A stretch of DNA of 64,000 nucleotides from Streptomyces endocoffeicus (GCF_016741935.1 NZ_JAERRG010000007.1:248001-312000), one strand, 5' to 3'. Positions 1 through 9,544 are shown, counted from the first letter of the stretch. A program made the numbers and translations. The notes: generated by a model not told the origin, from the letters alone.

Positions 1-77
1 CGGCGGGCGTGATGACCGCGCTGATCGGGGTGCCCTTCCTGGTGACGCTGGTGCGCCGGAAGGCGGTGGCCGCGTGA
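1..77 (+). CDS. FecCD-type iron-siderophore ABC permease, C-terminal end only
   Basis: Only the last 24 codons are in the window. The frame reads a hydrophobic GVPFLVTLVRR-like end, typical of the last membrane helix and cytoplasmic tail of FecCD/BtuC permeases, and stops with TGA at 75-77. The next permease starts at the GTG inside this stop (GTGA overlap), so the two are translationally coupled halves of a heterodimeric importer channel. The start lies outside the window. Confidence 0.8.
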   Translation, partial: AGVMTALIGVPFLVTLVRRKAVAA

Positions 78-1249
78 GCGCGACGGAGAGCCGTACTGAC
101 AGCCGTACGGTCCGCACGGGGGTCCGCCCGGCCGGGTACGGGCTGATCCGCGTCAAGAGCAAGGGGCACGGCGGACGTGGCGGAGGCGGCGGACATGGCG
201 GAGGCGGCGGACGTGGCGGATCGTTCCTGCTGCACCGCCGCTCGGCCCTCGTCGCGATCGGGCTCGCTCTGGCCACCGCCGCCGTCTGCGTGACGTATCT
301 GTGCGTCGGCGAGAGCTTCATCGCCCCCGGCGACGCCGTGAAGGCCGTCCTCCACACCCAGTGGGGCCTCGGCCGGGCCACCCCGAACGACCTCGTCGTC
401 GGCACGCTGCGGCTGCCCCGGATGACGCTCGGCCTGATGGTCGGCGCCGCCTTCGGCATCGCGGGCGCGCTGATCCAGACGGTGGCCCGCAACCCCCTCG
501 CCAGCCCCGACATCATCGGCGTCAGCCAGGGCGCGAGCGCGGTGACCGTGGGCGCGATGACCTACGGGGTCAGCTCCTACACCGTCCTGCCGTACCTCTC
601 CGTCGCGGGCGGTCTCGCCGCCGCCGCGCTGGTGTACGTCTTCGCCTGGCGCGGCGGGCTCCAGGCGGCCCGCTTCGTGCTCATCGGCATCGGCTTCGCG
701 GTCGCGCTGCGCTCGATCACCCATCTCTTCCTGACCAAGGGCGACTATCTCGTGGCCCAGCAGGCGAAGGTGTGGATGACCGGTTCGCTCAACGGACGCG
801 GCTGGGGCGAGGCCGCTCCGCTCGGCTGGGCGCTGCTGGTGCTGCTGCCCGGTGTGCTGTGGGCGGCGCGGGCGCAGCGCACGGTGTCCATGGACGACGA
901 CACGGCGACCGCGCTGGGCGTACGGCTCGGACGGGTGCGGCTGGGCCTGGTGGCCCTCGGCGTCGTCCTCGCGTCGATGGCGACGGGCGCGGCAGGCCCG
1001 GTGGACTTCGTGGCGCTGCTCGCCCCGCAGATCGCCCGCCGGATGACCCGGACCGCCCAGATCCCGCTGCTGTGCTCGGCCCTGACCGGAGCGTTCATCG
1101 TCGTCACCGCCGATCTGCTGGCCCGCAAGCTGTTCGCGCCGACCGAACTGCCGGTGGGTGTGCTGACGGCCGCCGTCGGCGCCCCGTATCTGATCCATCT
1201 GCTGCTGTCTTCCGGGGGACGCGGCCGTAAGGGAGGCACCGCCGCATGA
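74..1249 (+). CDS. FecCD family iron-siderophore ABC transporter permease
   Basis: 391 aa integral membrane permease, second subunit of a ferric-siderophore importer. After a hydrophilic N-terminus there is a Gly/His-rich linker (about residues 33-49), then repeated hydrophobic helices from about residue 57 on. The family signature RNPLASPDIIGVSQGA lies at about 139-154, and the conserved AAGPVDFVALLAPQIARR-like segment that contacts the ATPase is near the C-terminus. GTG start at 74 overlaps the stop of the preceding permease, and its own TGA overlaps the ATG of the ATPase gene, giving a tight three-gene operon. The glycine-rich N-terminal linker is longer than usual and encoded by a short repeat. 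Substrate cannot be read from sequence; the binding protein lies outside the window. Confidence 0.93.
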   Translation: MSATESRTDSRTVRTGVRPAGYGLIRVKSKGHGGRGGGGGHGGGGGRGGSFLLHRRSALVAIGLALATAAVCVTYLCVGESFIAPGDAVKAVLHTQWGLGRATPNDLVVGTLRLPRMTLGLMVGAAFGIAGALIQTVARNPLASPDIIGVSQGASAVTVGAMTYGVSSYTVLPYLSVAGGLAAAALVYVFAWRGGLQAARFVLIGIGFAVALRSITHLFLTKGDYLVAQQAKVWMTGSLNGRGWGEAAPLGWALLVLLPGVLWAARAQRTVSMDDDTATALGVRLGRVRLGLVALGVVLASMATGAAGPVDFVALLAPQIARRMTRTAQIPLLCSALTGAFIVVTADLLARKLFAPTELPVGVLTAAVGAPYLIHLLLSSGGRGRKGGTAA

Positions 1250-2169
1250 CCGCTTCGGCGTCCACAACGGGAACGAGCCCGGAAGCCGATCCGGCGAGTC
1301 CGGCGGAAACCGGTCCGGCGGAAGCCGCTTCCGTGAACCGGCCGAACCAGCCGAATCGGCCGAACCAGCCGAACCGGCTCAGCGCACGCGCGCTGACCCT
1401 CGCCTACGAGGACCGCACCGTCGTGGACGGGCTGGACCTGGAGATACCCGATGGCGAGGTCACGGTCATCGTCGGCCCCAACGCCTGCGGCAAGTCCACC
1501 CTGCTGCGCGCCCTCGGGCGGCTGTTGCGGCCACGCGGCGGCGCCGTGCTCCTCGACGGCACGGATCTCGCGCGCATCCCGACGAAGAAGATCGCCCAGT
1601 CCGTGGGGCTGCTTCCGCAGACCCCGGTCGCGCCCGAGGCGATCACCGTCGCCGATCTCGTCTCCCGTGGCCGCCAGCCGCATCAGCGGTGGTGGCAGCA
1701 GTGGTCGGAGGAGGACGAACGGGCCGTCACGGACGCCATGGAGCGCACGGACGTGACGGCGCTCGCCGACCGCCCGGTGGACGAGCTGTCGGGAGGGCAG
1801 CGGCAACGCGTATGGATCGCGATGGCGCTCGCGCAGGAGACCGATCTGCTGCTGCTGGACGAGCCGACGACGTACCTGGACATCTCCCACCAGGTGGAGG
1901 TGCTGGACCTGGTGCGCCAGCTCAACCACGAACGCGGCCGTACGGTCGTCGCGGTCCTGCACGACCTCAACCAGGCCGCCCGCTACGCCGACCATCTGAT
2001 CGCGATGAAGGGCGGCAGCATCGTGGCACGCGGCCGCCCGGAGGGCATCGTCACGGCGGAGCTGGTGCACGAGGTCTTCGGCCTCGACTCGGTGGTCGTC
2101 CCGGACCCGGTGACCGGCAGCCCCCTGGTCGTCCCGGGCACGCCTTGGCAGGCCGCCGAGCAAGACTGA
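1246..2169 (+). CDS. Iron-siderophore ABC transporter ATP-binding protein (FecE/FepC type)
   Basis: 307 aa ATPase that powers the two FecCD permeases upstream. Walker A GPNACGKST at about 77-85, signature LSGGQ at 181-185 and Walker B LLLLDEP at 201-207 are intact, with an H-loop histidine in AVLHDLNQ. The first 45 residues are a low-complexity tail with a tandem NRPNQP repeat before the ABC domain begins (LSARALTLAYEDRTVVDGLDL). A strong GGAGG at 1233-1237 precedes the ATG, which overlaps the permease stop as ATGA. The gene ends in Ala-Glu-Gln-Asp; the corresponding codons plus stop are repeated downstream (see the repeat at 2155). Confidence 0.95.
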   Translation: MTASASTTGTSPEADPASPAETGPAEAASVNRPNQPNRPNQPNRLSARALTLAYEDRTVVDGLDLEIPDGEVTVIVGPNACGKSTLLRALGRLLRPRGGAVLLDGTDLARIPTKKIAQSVGLLPQTPVAPEAITVADLVSRGRQPHQRWWQQWSEEDERAVTDAMERTDVTALADRPVDELSGGQRQRVWIAMALAQETDLLLLDEPTTYLDISHQVEVLDLVRQLNHERGRTVVAVLHDLNQAARYADHLIAMKGGSIVARGRPEGIVTAELVHEVFGLDSVVVPDPVTGSPLVVPGTPWQAAEQD

Positions 2170-2243
2170 CCGCGCGGGCCGAGCAAGGCTGAGCGCGAGG
2201 GCCGAGCAAGACTGAGCGCGAGCGGCCGACCACGGCTGAGCGG
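2155..2243. repeat. Tandem repeat of the ABC-ATPase gene 3' end, stop codon included
   Basis: The gene terminus GCCGAGCAAGACTGA and following bases recur at 2155, 2178, 2201 and, degenerate, 2225. Units are 23, 23 and 24 bp. Unit lengths that are not multiples of three and copies after the stop show this is not coding repetition. Confidence 0.85.
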
Positions 2244-2264
2244 GACCAGGGCCGGCGCCCGGCG

Positions 2265-3572
2265 TCAGCGCTTGCGGCTCGCGCGCCAGAGGAGGAACAG
2301 CACCGAGGCGATGGCCGCGCCCCGGACGACGAAGGGCCAGGTCTCGGTCAGGGCGTCCTTCCAGCCGTGTTCGGGGATCGCCTTGCCCCACTTGTGGTCG
2401 GCTCGGCCGTACAGCCAGATCGCGGCCCCGGCCGCGACCAGGCCGGGCATGCCCAGGGCGGCCCACCTCGCCTCGGCCGGGGAGCGGCGGTAGGTGCTGT
2501 AGTACGCGATCACCCAGCCGAACGCGATCGGGATGATGTTGCCCAGGGCGGCGCCCGCCACGAGGAGTCCGACCGCCACCAGCAGCACCGGGCCGAGCCC
2601 GGACACCCATTTGGGGACGCCGCCCCCGCCCGCGGGCTGACCGGCCGCCTTACCCGCCTTACCCGCCTGACCGGGCCCGAGCAGTACGCGGCGCAGCCCG
2701 CTACGCGGCTTGCCTCCGGCCTCCGCCTTCTTGGCCTCGGCCTTCGCCTCCGCCTCCGCGGCGGCCTCGGCCTCGGCGGCCTCCTTCTCCGCCGCCGCCT
2801 TCTCCTCGGCCTCCCGCCGCTCCTGGCGCTCCTGCTCGGCCGACTTGCCCTTACCGAGCAGTTCGGGGATCTCGATCCCGCCGGTGAACCCCTCGACCGC
2901 GCCGTACTGCGCGTCGCGCTGCTCGGGCTGGGCGAACGGGCCCGGCTCGACGTGCCACCAGTCCATGTCGGACTCGCCGGGGCCCAGTTCGTCCTCGCCC
3001 GCGAGATGCGGCGGCGAGGCGGCGTTGGACGGGGGCGTGGCGGGGGTGGCGGGCCTCGGCTTGATCAGGGAGGGGGTGCCGTCGCCCGGGGTGCGGTTGG
3101 CGCGGCCGTCCCTGTTCCGGCCGTCCCCGTTCCGGCCGGTGCCGGGCACCCCCGGGGCGTCCTCCTCGCGCGGAGCGGGCACCTTACCGGTGAGACCGCT
3201 GCTCTTGGCGAGCCCGGCCAGCTTCTCCCGGGCCGCCCGCGCCGCCCCGGCGGCCCCTCGCGGCGCCACACCGCCACCCGCACCGCTGCCCTCCGTACTG
3301 GGGTCACCGCCCATTCCCCCCGACCCCGGGTCGGGGACCCGGCCGCCCGCGGCGGCCACCACATCGGCCGGTGAGCCCAGCTTGGACAGGATCCGCTTCA
3401 CCCCGGCCGGGCTGTCCGCCCCTCCGGTGGCAGTGGCCCGTCGATGGTCGATATCGGCACGAAGCCCGGAGACCAGCCGCATACGTTCACCGGACGACAG
3501 ACCTTGCTGCTGAGCCAGGTCACCGACACGGCTCAGATAGTCGTAGACGAGCTTTTCGCTCTCGATCCCCAC
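2265..3572 (-). CDS. HAAS-like domain integral membrane protein
   Basis: About 435 aa from a GTG at 3572, preceded by AGGGG five bases upstream; longer readings to 4037 cross the divergent gene and lack coding character. Residues about 1-85 form a soluble helical domain (ESEKLVYDYLSRVGDLAQQQ, then LSPADVVAAA-type motifs) resembling HAAS domains of membrane-anchored signalling proteins. A Pro/Gly-rich middle follows, then an Ala/Glu/Lys-rich charged helix (coiled-coil-like, EQERQERREAEEKAAAEKEA). The end carries about four hydrophobic helices and finishes in RASRKR. Role unknown. It is transcribed divergently from the XPB-associated-domain gene and convergently to the siderophore ABC operon. 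Confidence 0.75.
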   Translation of the reverse strand: MGIESEKLVYDYLSRVGDLAQQQGLSSGERMRLVSGLRADIDHRRATATGGADSPAGVKRILSKLGSPADVVAAAGGRVPDPGSGGMGGDPSTEGSGAGGGVAPRGAAGAARAAREKLAGLAKSSGLTGKVPAPREEDAPGVPGTGRNGDGRNRDGRANRTPGDGTPSLIKPRPATPATPPSNAASPPHLAGEDELGPGESDMDWWHVEPGPFAQPEQRDAQYGAVEGFTGGIEIPELLGKGKSAEQERQERREAEEKAAAEKEAAEAEAAAEAEAKAEAKKAEAGGKPRSGLRRVLLGPGQAGKAGKAAGQPAGGGGVPKWVSGLGPVLLVAVGLLVAGAALGNIIPIAFGWVIAYYSTYRRSPAEARWAALGMPGLVAAGAAIWLYGRADHKWGKAIPEHGWKDALTETWPFVVRGAAIASVLFLLWRASRKR

Positions 3573-3758
3573 CAAGACCCCTGAGAATGCGCACCGTCGG
3601 CGTATCAGTCGGCTCCGACGGTACCGCGCGGAACCGGAATCCCGCCGCACCCCCTCCGTCCCGCACCCCGCGGGTACTGTGGATCGAATGAGCAGTTCAT
3701 GGAATCGAGAGGGCTGACATGCCCGAAGAGACCAGCTCGCGCAACCGGGAGGCATGAG

Positions 3759-6722
3759 TTGCCCGCAGACACCGGCCACGGGGGCAGCGGTCCGCAGGAT
3801 CGCGTCCCCCCGGGCGGCGGCCCACGAGACGGCGGCCACGGCGACCGTGGCCGCGGGGTGCCGCGCACCCTCGCCGATGAGCTGCGCACCCGGCCCGACG
3901 ACGCCCTCGCCGCCCTGCTGCGCGCCCGCCCCGATCTGCTCTCCCCGGTCCCGAACGACCTCACCCAGCTCGCCACCCGCGCGGGCACCCGCGCCTCGGT
4001 GGTACGAGCCGTGGAGCGTCTCGACCGATTCGCGCAACAGACCGCCGAGGCCCTGGCCGTCGCGCCCGACCCGTGCTCGTACGAGACCCTGCGGGACCTG
4101 CTGACCGGCGACGAGGGCCCGGAGCCGGAGGAGGCCGGGGTCAGCGGAGGCAGCGGGGACTCCCGAAGCCCGGAGGAACCCGGTGGCCCCGGAGGCGCCG
4201 GGACCCCCGCGAGCATCGGCGCGCCCTTGCCCGCCGAGGAACGCGCCGCGATCGTCGCCGAGTTGCCGCGGGCCGTCGCCACGCTGCGCGAGCAGGCCCT
4301 GATCTGGGGTGGGGACGATCGGTTTCGGCTCGTCCGGACCGCTCGGGAGCTACTCGCGCCCTCGCCCACCTCGCCCTCCCCGACCGGGCTCGGCCCGACC
4401 GTGCAGGAGGCCACGTCCGGGATGTCGCCGGGGCGGCTTCAGGAGCTGCTGGCGGCGGCCGGGCAGTCGCCGACCCACGATCCCGTCACGGCGGCGGCGG
4501 CCCTGGCCGAGCTGTTCCGGGACCGCGCCCGGATGGCGGCGCTGCTCGACGGGGCGCCGGCGGGAGCGGCGGGCGTGCTGGCCAAGCTGACCTGGGGGCC
4601 GCCGTACGGGGAGGCGTCCGTCGCCTCGCCCACCCCGCCCATCGGCTGGCTGCTGGACCACGGGCTGCTGCTGCCGTCCGGCCCGCGCAATGTCGTACTG
4701 CCCCGCGAGGTCGCCCTGCATCTGCGCCACGGCCGCGCGCACCGCACCCCCGAGCCGTTCGCTCCGTCGCTCTCGCCCACCACCGAGCACGATCCACAGG
4801 TTGTGGACAACACCGCGGCGGGCCAGACCTTCACCGCCCTGGCCACCGTCGAAGAGCTCCTGGGGCAGTGGGAGACCGCCGGGCCGCCCGTCCTGCGCGC
4901 GGGCGGGCTGAGCGTCCGCGACCTCAAGCGGACCGCCGTGGCACTCGACGTGTCAGAACCGGTGGCCGCCTTCTGGATCGAGCTGGCGTACGCGGCCGGG
5001 CTGGTGGCCTCCGACGGCGAGACCGACGAGCGCTACGCCCCCACCCCCGCCTACGACGACTGGCTGCGGCTGCCCGCCGAGGAGCGCTGGGCCCGGCTCG
5101 CCGCCGCCTGGCTGCCCGCGACCCGTACGTCGGGCCTGGTCGGTGGCCGGGACAGCAGGGGTCGCACCCTCGCCGCGCTCGGCCCGGAACTGGACCGTTC
5201 CCCGGCCCCCGAGGTCCGCCGCCGGGTCCTGGAACTCCTGGCCACCCTCCCGCACGGTGCCGCGGCCGCCCCCGATGTCCTGCTGGCCCGGCTGCGGTGG
5301 GAGCGGCCGACCGGCCACCGCGGGGCCCCGGCCCCCACCGCGGCCGCCCCCGGTGCGGCCACGCCTTCCGGGTCCGCCCCCGGGGCCGCATCGTCCACCC
5401 CCGGGGCCGCATCGTCCGCCGCCGGAGCCACATCGTTCGCCGCCACCTGGTCTTCCGCGGCCGTCCCCGGAACCGCCTCCACCGCCGCCTCGCCCACCGG
5501 CGCCCCGCCCACCGGCGGCTTCCCCACCGGTGAGGACCTGCGCTCGCGGCTGGCCCGCTGGGCCGTCGCCGAGGCCGAAATGATCGGGGTCACCGGCCGG
5601 GGCGCGCTCTCCGCCCACGGCCGCGCCCTGCTGGAACGCCACCCGGACGAGCCGACGGCCGCCGAAAGCGACCTCGCGTCCGCGCAGGCCGCGCGGCTGC
5701 TCGCGCCGCTGCTTCCCGAGCCCCTCGACCACGTCCTGCTCCAGGCCGACCTGACCGCCGTCGCGCCCGGCCCGCTGGAACGGCCGCTCGCCGAGACGCT
5801 GGGCATCCTCGCCGATGTCGAGTCCAAGGGCGGCGCGACCGTCTACCGCTTCACGCCCGAGTCCGTACGGCGCGCACTCGACGCCGGGCGGACCGCCGAC
5901 GATGTGCACACCTTCCTCGCCGCGCACTCCCGCACCCCGGTGCCCCAGCCGCTCGCCTACCTCGTGGACGACGTGGCCCGTAAGCACGGCCGACTGCGCA
6001 TCGGCGCCGCCTCCGCGTATCTGCGCTGCGACGACGACGCGCTGCTCGCCGAGATCCTCGCCGACCGCCGTTCGGCGGGGCTGCGGCTGCGCCGCCTCGC
6101 CCCCACCGTGCTGGCCGCCCAGGCGCCGCCGGACACCCTGCTGGAGGGGCTGCGGGCCATGGGATACGCCCCGGCGGCCGAGTCCGCCGAGGGCGATGTG
6201 CTGGTCAGCCGCGCCGAAGCCCAGCGCACCCCGCCCCGTAGGCCGCCCGTCCCGGTCCCTGAGGGCCCGCCGGTACCCGACGCCACCCTGCTGGGCGCGG
6301 CGGTGCGCGCCATCCGTGCCGGGGACCTCGCCGCGACCGCGCCCCACAAACCGGTGGTCGCGGCCGAGGCAAGGTCGGAGACCGCCACCGGCTCACGGGC
6401 AGGGGCCGGGGCCGGATCCAGGTCCGGTTCCGGATCCAGGTCCGGGGCCGGGGTCGGTTCCGGGTCCGCCGCCGGTGGCGACCGGCTGCCCCGCACCACC
6501 TCCGCCGACACCCTCGCCACCATGCAGGCCGCCGCCCTGACCGGCTCCAACGTCTGGATCGGCTACGTCAACGCGAACGGCGCGGCCACCCAGCGTGTGA
6601 TCGCCCCGGTCCGGGTCGAGGGCGGCTTCGTCACGGCGTACGACCACACGGCCGACGAGGTCCGTACGTACCCCCTCCACCGCATCACGGGCGCCGCCGA
6701 ACTGGCCGAGGACGCCACGTAA
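3759..6722 (+). CDS. Helicase-associated (XPB/Ssl2 N-terminal-like) domain protein, no ATPase motor
   Basis: About 987 aa if the TTG at 3759 (GGAGG six bases upstream) is used; alternatives are an ATG at 3699 or a GTG at 3858 just before the conserved PRTLADELRTRPDDALAALL. N-terminal half is a winged-helix-rich region. The C-terminal half contains YRFTPESVRRALDAGRTADD and VPQPLAYLVDDVARKHGRLR, which resembles the N-terminal domain of the XPB helicase encoded at 7895 (YPVPHALLVDVAETMARYGRLR). No Walker A or DExH box is visible. Ala/Pro/Ser/Gly low-complexity inserts occur near residues 520-600 and 870-910, built from short DNA repeats. Known in actinobacteria as a neighbour of XPB; a cofactor role in DNA repair is an inference. 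Confidence 0.8.
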   Translation: MPADTGHGGSGPQDRVPPGGGPRDGGHGDRGRGVPRTLADELRTRPDDALAALLRARPDLLSPVPNDLTQLATRAGTRASVVRAVERLDRFAQQTAEALAVAPDPCSYETLRDLLTGDEGPEPEEAGVSGGSGDSRSPEEPGGPGGAGTPASIGAPLPAEERAAIVAELPRAVATLREQALIWGGDDRFRLVRTARELLAPSPTSPSPTGLGPTVQEATSGMSPGRLQELLAAAGQSPTHDPVTAAAALAELFRDRARMAALLDGAPAGAAGVLAKLTWGPPYGEASVASPTPPIGWLLDHGLLLPSGPRNVVLPREVALHLRHGRAHRTPEPFAPSLSPTTEHDPQVVDNTAAGQTFTALATVEELLGQWETAGPPVLRAGGLSVRDLKRTAVALDVSEPVAAFWIELAYAAGLVASDGETDERYAPTPAYDDWLRLPAEERWARLAAAWLPATRTSGLVGGRDSRGRTLAALGPELDRSPAPEVRRRVLELLATLPHGAAAAPDVLLARLRWERPTGHRGAPAPTAAAPGAATPSGSAPGAASSTPGAASSAAGATSFAATWSSAAVPGTASTAASPTGAPPTGGFPTGEDLRSRLARWAVAEAEMIGVTGRGALSAHGRALLERHPDEPTAAESDLASAQAARLLAPLLPEPLDHVLLQADLTAVAPGPLERPLAETLGILADVESKGGATVYRFTPESVRRALDAGRTADDVHTFLAAHSRTPVPQPLAYLVDDVARKHGRLRIGAASAYLRCDDDALLAEILADRRSAGLRLRRLAPTVLAAQAPPDTLLEGLRAMGYAPAAESAEGDVLVSRAEAQRTPPRRPPVPVPEGPPVPDATLLGAAVRAIRAGDLAATAPHKPVVAAEARSETATGSRAGAGAGSRSGSGSRSGAGVGSGSAAGGDRLPRTTSADTLATMQAAALTGSNVWIGYVNANGAATQRVIAPVRVEGGFVTAYDHTADEVRTYPLHRITGAAELAEDAT

Positions 6723-6797
6723 CACGCCGGGAGGGCCGTCCGCCCGGAGGGCGCTCCGGTCCAGGGGCGGGGTGGGGCTGCGACACGCAGGGACAGC

Positions 6798-7724
6798 TCA
6801 CGCCGCGGGCGGTGTCTCGGTCTCTCGCCGGGTCCATCGGTGCCACCAGTGGCGGCGGCGCGGGTGCAGGGCGTGGCCGAGCCAACGGCCGACCACGACA
6901 TAGCCGAGCAGCGCGCCCGACGTGTTGAGGATGACGTCGTCGATGTCGAAGGCCCGGCCCTCGACGATGAGCCCCTGAACGGTTTCGACGGCCACCATCA
7001 CCAAAGCCGTCACCACGACCACCCGCACCGCGCCCCGCGCCTTGGGCACCAGCATCGGCAGCAGCACCCCGAAGGGCGCGCCGAGCAGCACATTGCCGCC
7101 GATCTGCTTCACCGTGTCCTGGAAGGCGGGCTGGTCGACGTAGGCGCGCAGCGAGCGTCCCGGATGCAGATTGGTGTGGACGAGGTCGACGGAGGCGGGC
7201 GAGGGCACGAGCGTGGCCTTGGCGAGCGCCGCCGCGAAGCCGACCATGCAGACGAACGCCAGGAGCAGCACCATCACCCGCGCGAAGCGCGCGCCGAACG
7301 AGGTGCGCTGCAGCAGCGCCTTCTCCGGGGCGCCCTGGGGCTCGGGGGTCTCGGTGGTCCGGCCCGTGGTGGACTGGCCCTTCGCGGGCTGCGTCTTCGT
7401 GGGCTGGGCCTTCGCGGACTGCGCCTTCGCGGGCTGGCCCTTCACGGCCGGCGACTTCGCAACCCGGGCCTTCGCCGTCGGCGACTTCGCGCTCTGCATC
7501 TTCCCGGTCGCGGGCGCCTTCTTCTGACCGCCCGGCGCCTTCTTCTGGCCCTGTCCGCTCGCCTTCTTCTGGCCCTCCGCCGTCCGGGAACCCGCCTGCG
7601 GCTTCTTCTCCGCGGACTGCCTCTCCCCCGACCTCTTCTCCGCCGTCGGCTTTCCCGCCGTCCGCTTCACCGTCGTCCGCTTGTCCGCCGTCCGCCGGAT
7701 CTCCCATCCAGCGATGCTGATCAC
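6798..7724 (-). CDS. VanZ family membrane protein with a Lys/Ala/Pro-rich N-terminal tail
   Basis: 308 aa. GTG start at 7724 with GGGAGGGAG upstream. Residues about 10-125 are highly basic and repetitive (AKSPTAK, AKAQPTKTQPAKG, KKAPGGQKK), resembling a histone H1 or HupS-type tail. The membrane part follows: a helix at about 147-170 and further helices carrying the VanZ pattern NVLLGAPFGVLLPML and FDIDDVILNTSGALLGY. VanZ is associated with teicoplanin tolerance in enterococci; most homologs have unknown function. It sits convergent to the helicase-associated gene and divergent from xpb. The basic tail is the odd part and could bind nucleic acid or the anionic membrane face. Confidence 0.85.
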   Translation of the reverse strand: MISIAGWEIRRTADKRTTVKRTAGKPTAEKRSGERQSAEKKPQAGSRTAEGQKKASGQGQKKAPGGQKKAPATGKMQSAKSPTAKARVAKSPAVKGQPAKAQSAKAQPTKTQPAKGQSTTGRTTETPEPQGAPEKALLQRTSFGARFARVMVLLLAFVCMVGFAAALAKATLVPSPASVDLVHTNLHPGRSLRAYVDQPAFQDTVKQIGGNVLLGAPFGVLLPMLVPKARGAVRVVVVTALVMVAVETVQGLIVEGRAFDIDDVILNTSGALLGYVVVGRWLGHALHPRRRHWWHRWTRRETETPPAA

Positions 7725-7894
7725 AGGGACTCCCTCCCGCCCATGTAGTTCGGGCTGTTGTCGTGGCCCCGTCGATCCATATCCGTCTTCGCCGCTTGCC
7801 CGTAGCCGCCCGGAGTATCCCTGTGGCTCTCCGCCACGCCTTCTCGATGGGGGACACTGGTTCTTTGGCCGGCTGTACGAAAGGACCCAGGCGC

Positions 7895-9544
7895 GTGAAT
7901 GGACCCCTCATCGTCCAAAGCGACAAGACGCTCCTGCTCGAGGTGGATCACGAGCAGGCGGGCGCCTGCCGCCGCGCCATCGCGCCCTTCGCCGAGCTGG
8001 AGCGAGCGCCCGAGCACATCCACACCTACCGGGTGACCCCGCTCGGGCTGTGGAACGCCCGCGCCGCCGGGCACGACGCCGAGCAGGTCGTGGACGCCCT
8101 CGTGGCGTACTCCCGCTACCCCGTCCCGCACGCCCTCCTCGTGGACGTCGCGGAGACCATGGCCCGCTACGGGCGGCTGCGGCTGCTCAAGCACCCCACC
8201 CACGGGCTGGTCCTGGAGACCAGCGACCGCCCGATCCTCGAGGAGATCCTGCGGTCGAAGAAGATCCAGCCGCTGGTCGGCGCCCGGATCGACCCGGAGA
8301 CGGTCGTCGTCCACCCCTCCGAGCGCGGCCAGATCAAGCAGACTCTGCTGAAGCTGGGCTGGCCCGCCGAGGACCTGGCCGGCTATGTGGACGGCGAGGC
8401 GCACCCCATCGAGCTGCGCGAGGACGGCTGGGCGCTGCGGCCGTATCAGACGCAGGCCGTGGAGGGCTTCTGGCACGGCGGCTCGGGCGTCGTCGTGCTG
8501 CCCTGCGGCGCCGGAAAGACGCTGGTCGGGGCGGGTGCGATGGCCACCGCCAAGTCGACCACGCTGATCCTGGTCACCAACACCGTCTCCGCCCGCCAGT
8601 GGAAGCACGAGCTGGTGCGCCGCACCTCGCTCACCGAGGAGGAGATCGGTGAGTACAGCGGTACGCGGAAGGAGATCCGCCCGATCACGATCGCCACGTA
8701 CCAGGTGCTCACCACCAAGCGGAAGGGCATCTACCCGCACCTCGAGCTGTTCGACTCCCGCGACTGGGGCCTGATCGTCTACGACGAGGTGCATCTGCTG
8801 CCGGCGCCCGTCTTCAAGTTCACCGCCGATCTGCAGGCGCGGCGGCGGCTCGGGCTCACGGCGACGCTCGTCCGGGAGGACGGCCGGGAGTCCGATGTCT
8901 TCTCGCTCATCGGACCGAAGCGCTTCGACGCCCCCTGGAAGGAGATCGAGGCGCAGGGCTACATCGCGCCCGCCGACTGTGTCGAGGTCCGGGTCAATCT
9001 GACCGAGGCCGAGCGCCTGACGTACGCGACCGCCGAGACCGACGAGAAGTACCGCTACTGCGCCACGACCGACTCCAAGCGGCGGATCACCGAGGCGCTG
9101 GTCGCCCGGCACAAGGGGCAGCAGACGCTGGTCATCGGGCAGTACATCGACCAGCTCGACGAGCTGGGCGAGCACCTGGACGCGCCCGTCATCAAGGGCG
9201 AGACCACCAACGCCCAGCGGGAGAAGCTCTTCGACGCCTTCCGGCAGGGCGAGCTGTCGGTGCTCGTCGTCTCGAAGGTCGCCAACTTCTCCATCGACCT
9301 CCCCGAGGCCACGGTCGCCATCCAGGTCTCCGGCACGTTCGGATCGCGCCAGGAGGAGGCCCAGCGGCTCGGCCGGGTGCTGCGCCCGAAGGCCGACGGC
9401 CACCCGGCGGTCTTCTACTCGGTGGTCGCGCGCGACACGATCGACCAGGACTTCGCGGCGCACCGCCAGCGGTTCCTGGCCGAGCAGGGGTACGCGTACC
9501 GGATCGTGGACGCGAGCGAGCTGCTCGCGGACGAGGACGTCTGA
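7895..9544 (+). CDS. DNA repair helicase XPB (3'-5' SF2 helicase)
   Basis: 549 aa from the GTG at 7895 (AAAGGA about 7-10 bases upstream), matching the usual length of bacterial XPB and starting MNGPLIVQSDKTLLLEVDH. An N-terminal damage-recognition-like domain (1-170) precedes RecA domain 1 with Walker A PCGAGKT (203-209), DEVH box (297-300) and LTATLVRED. RecA domain 2 ends with motif VI QRLGRVLRPK. Upstream in-frame ATG at 7763 lies in weakly coding sequence shared with the vanZ promoter. Role: ATP-dependent DNA opening in repair, by homology to archaeal/eukaryotic XPB. Followed by a 15-bp tandem array and the HelR-type gene. Confidence 0.95.
   Translation: MNGPLIVQSDKTLLLEVDHEQAGACRRAIAPFAELERAPEHIHTYRVTPLGLWNARAAGHDAEQVVDALVAYSRYPVPHALLVDVAETMARYGRLRLLKHPTHGLVLETSDRPILEEILRSKKIQPLVGARIDPETVVVHPSERGQIKQTLLKLGWPAEDLAGYVDGEAHPIELREDGWALRPYQTQAVEGFWHGGSGVVVLPCGAGKTLVGAGAMATAKSTTLILVTNTVSARQWKHELVRRTSLTEEEIGEYSGTRKEIRPITIATYQVLTTKRKGIYPHLELFDSRDWGLIVYDEVHLLPAPVFKFTADLQARRRLGLTATLVREDGRESDVFSLIGPKRFDAPWKEIEAQGYIAPADCVEVRVNLTEAERLTYATAETDEKYRYCATTDSKRRITEALVARHKGQQTLVIGQYIDQLDELGEHLDAPVIKGETTNAQREKLFDAFRQGELSVLVVSKVANFSIDLPEATVAIQVSGTFGSRQEEAQRLGRVLRPKADGHPAVFYSVVARDTIDQDFAAHRQRFLAEQGYAYRIVDASELLADEDV

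Noticed and set aside
745..2610. 621-codon minus-strand frame over the siderophore operon
   Set aside because: Antisense to well-supported permease and ATPase genes; Arg/Gly-rich shadow composition.
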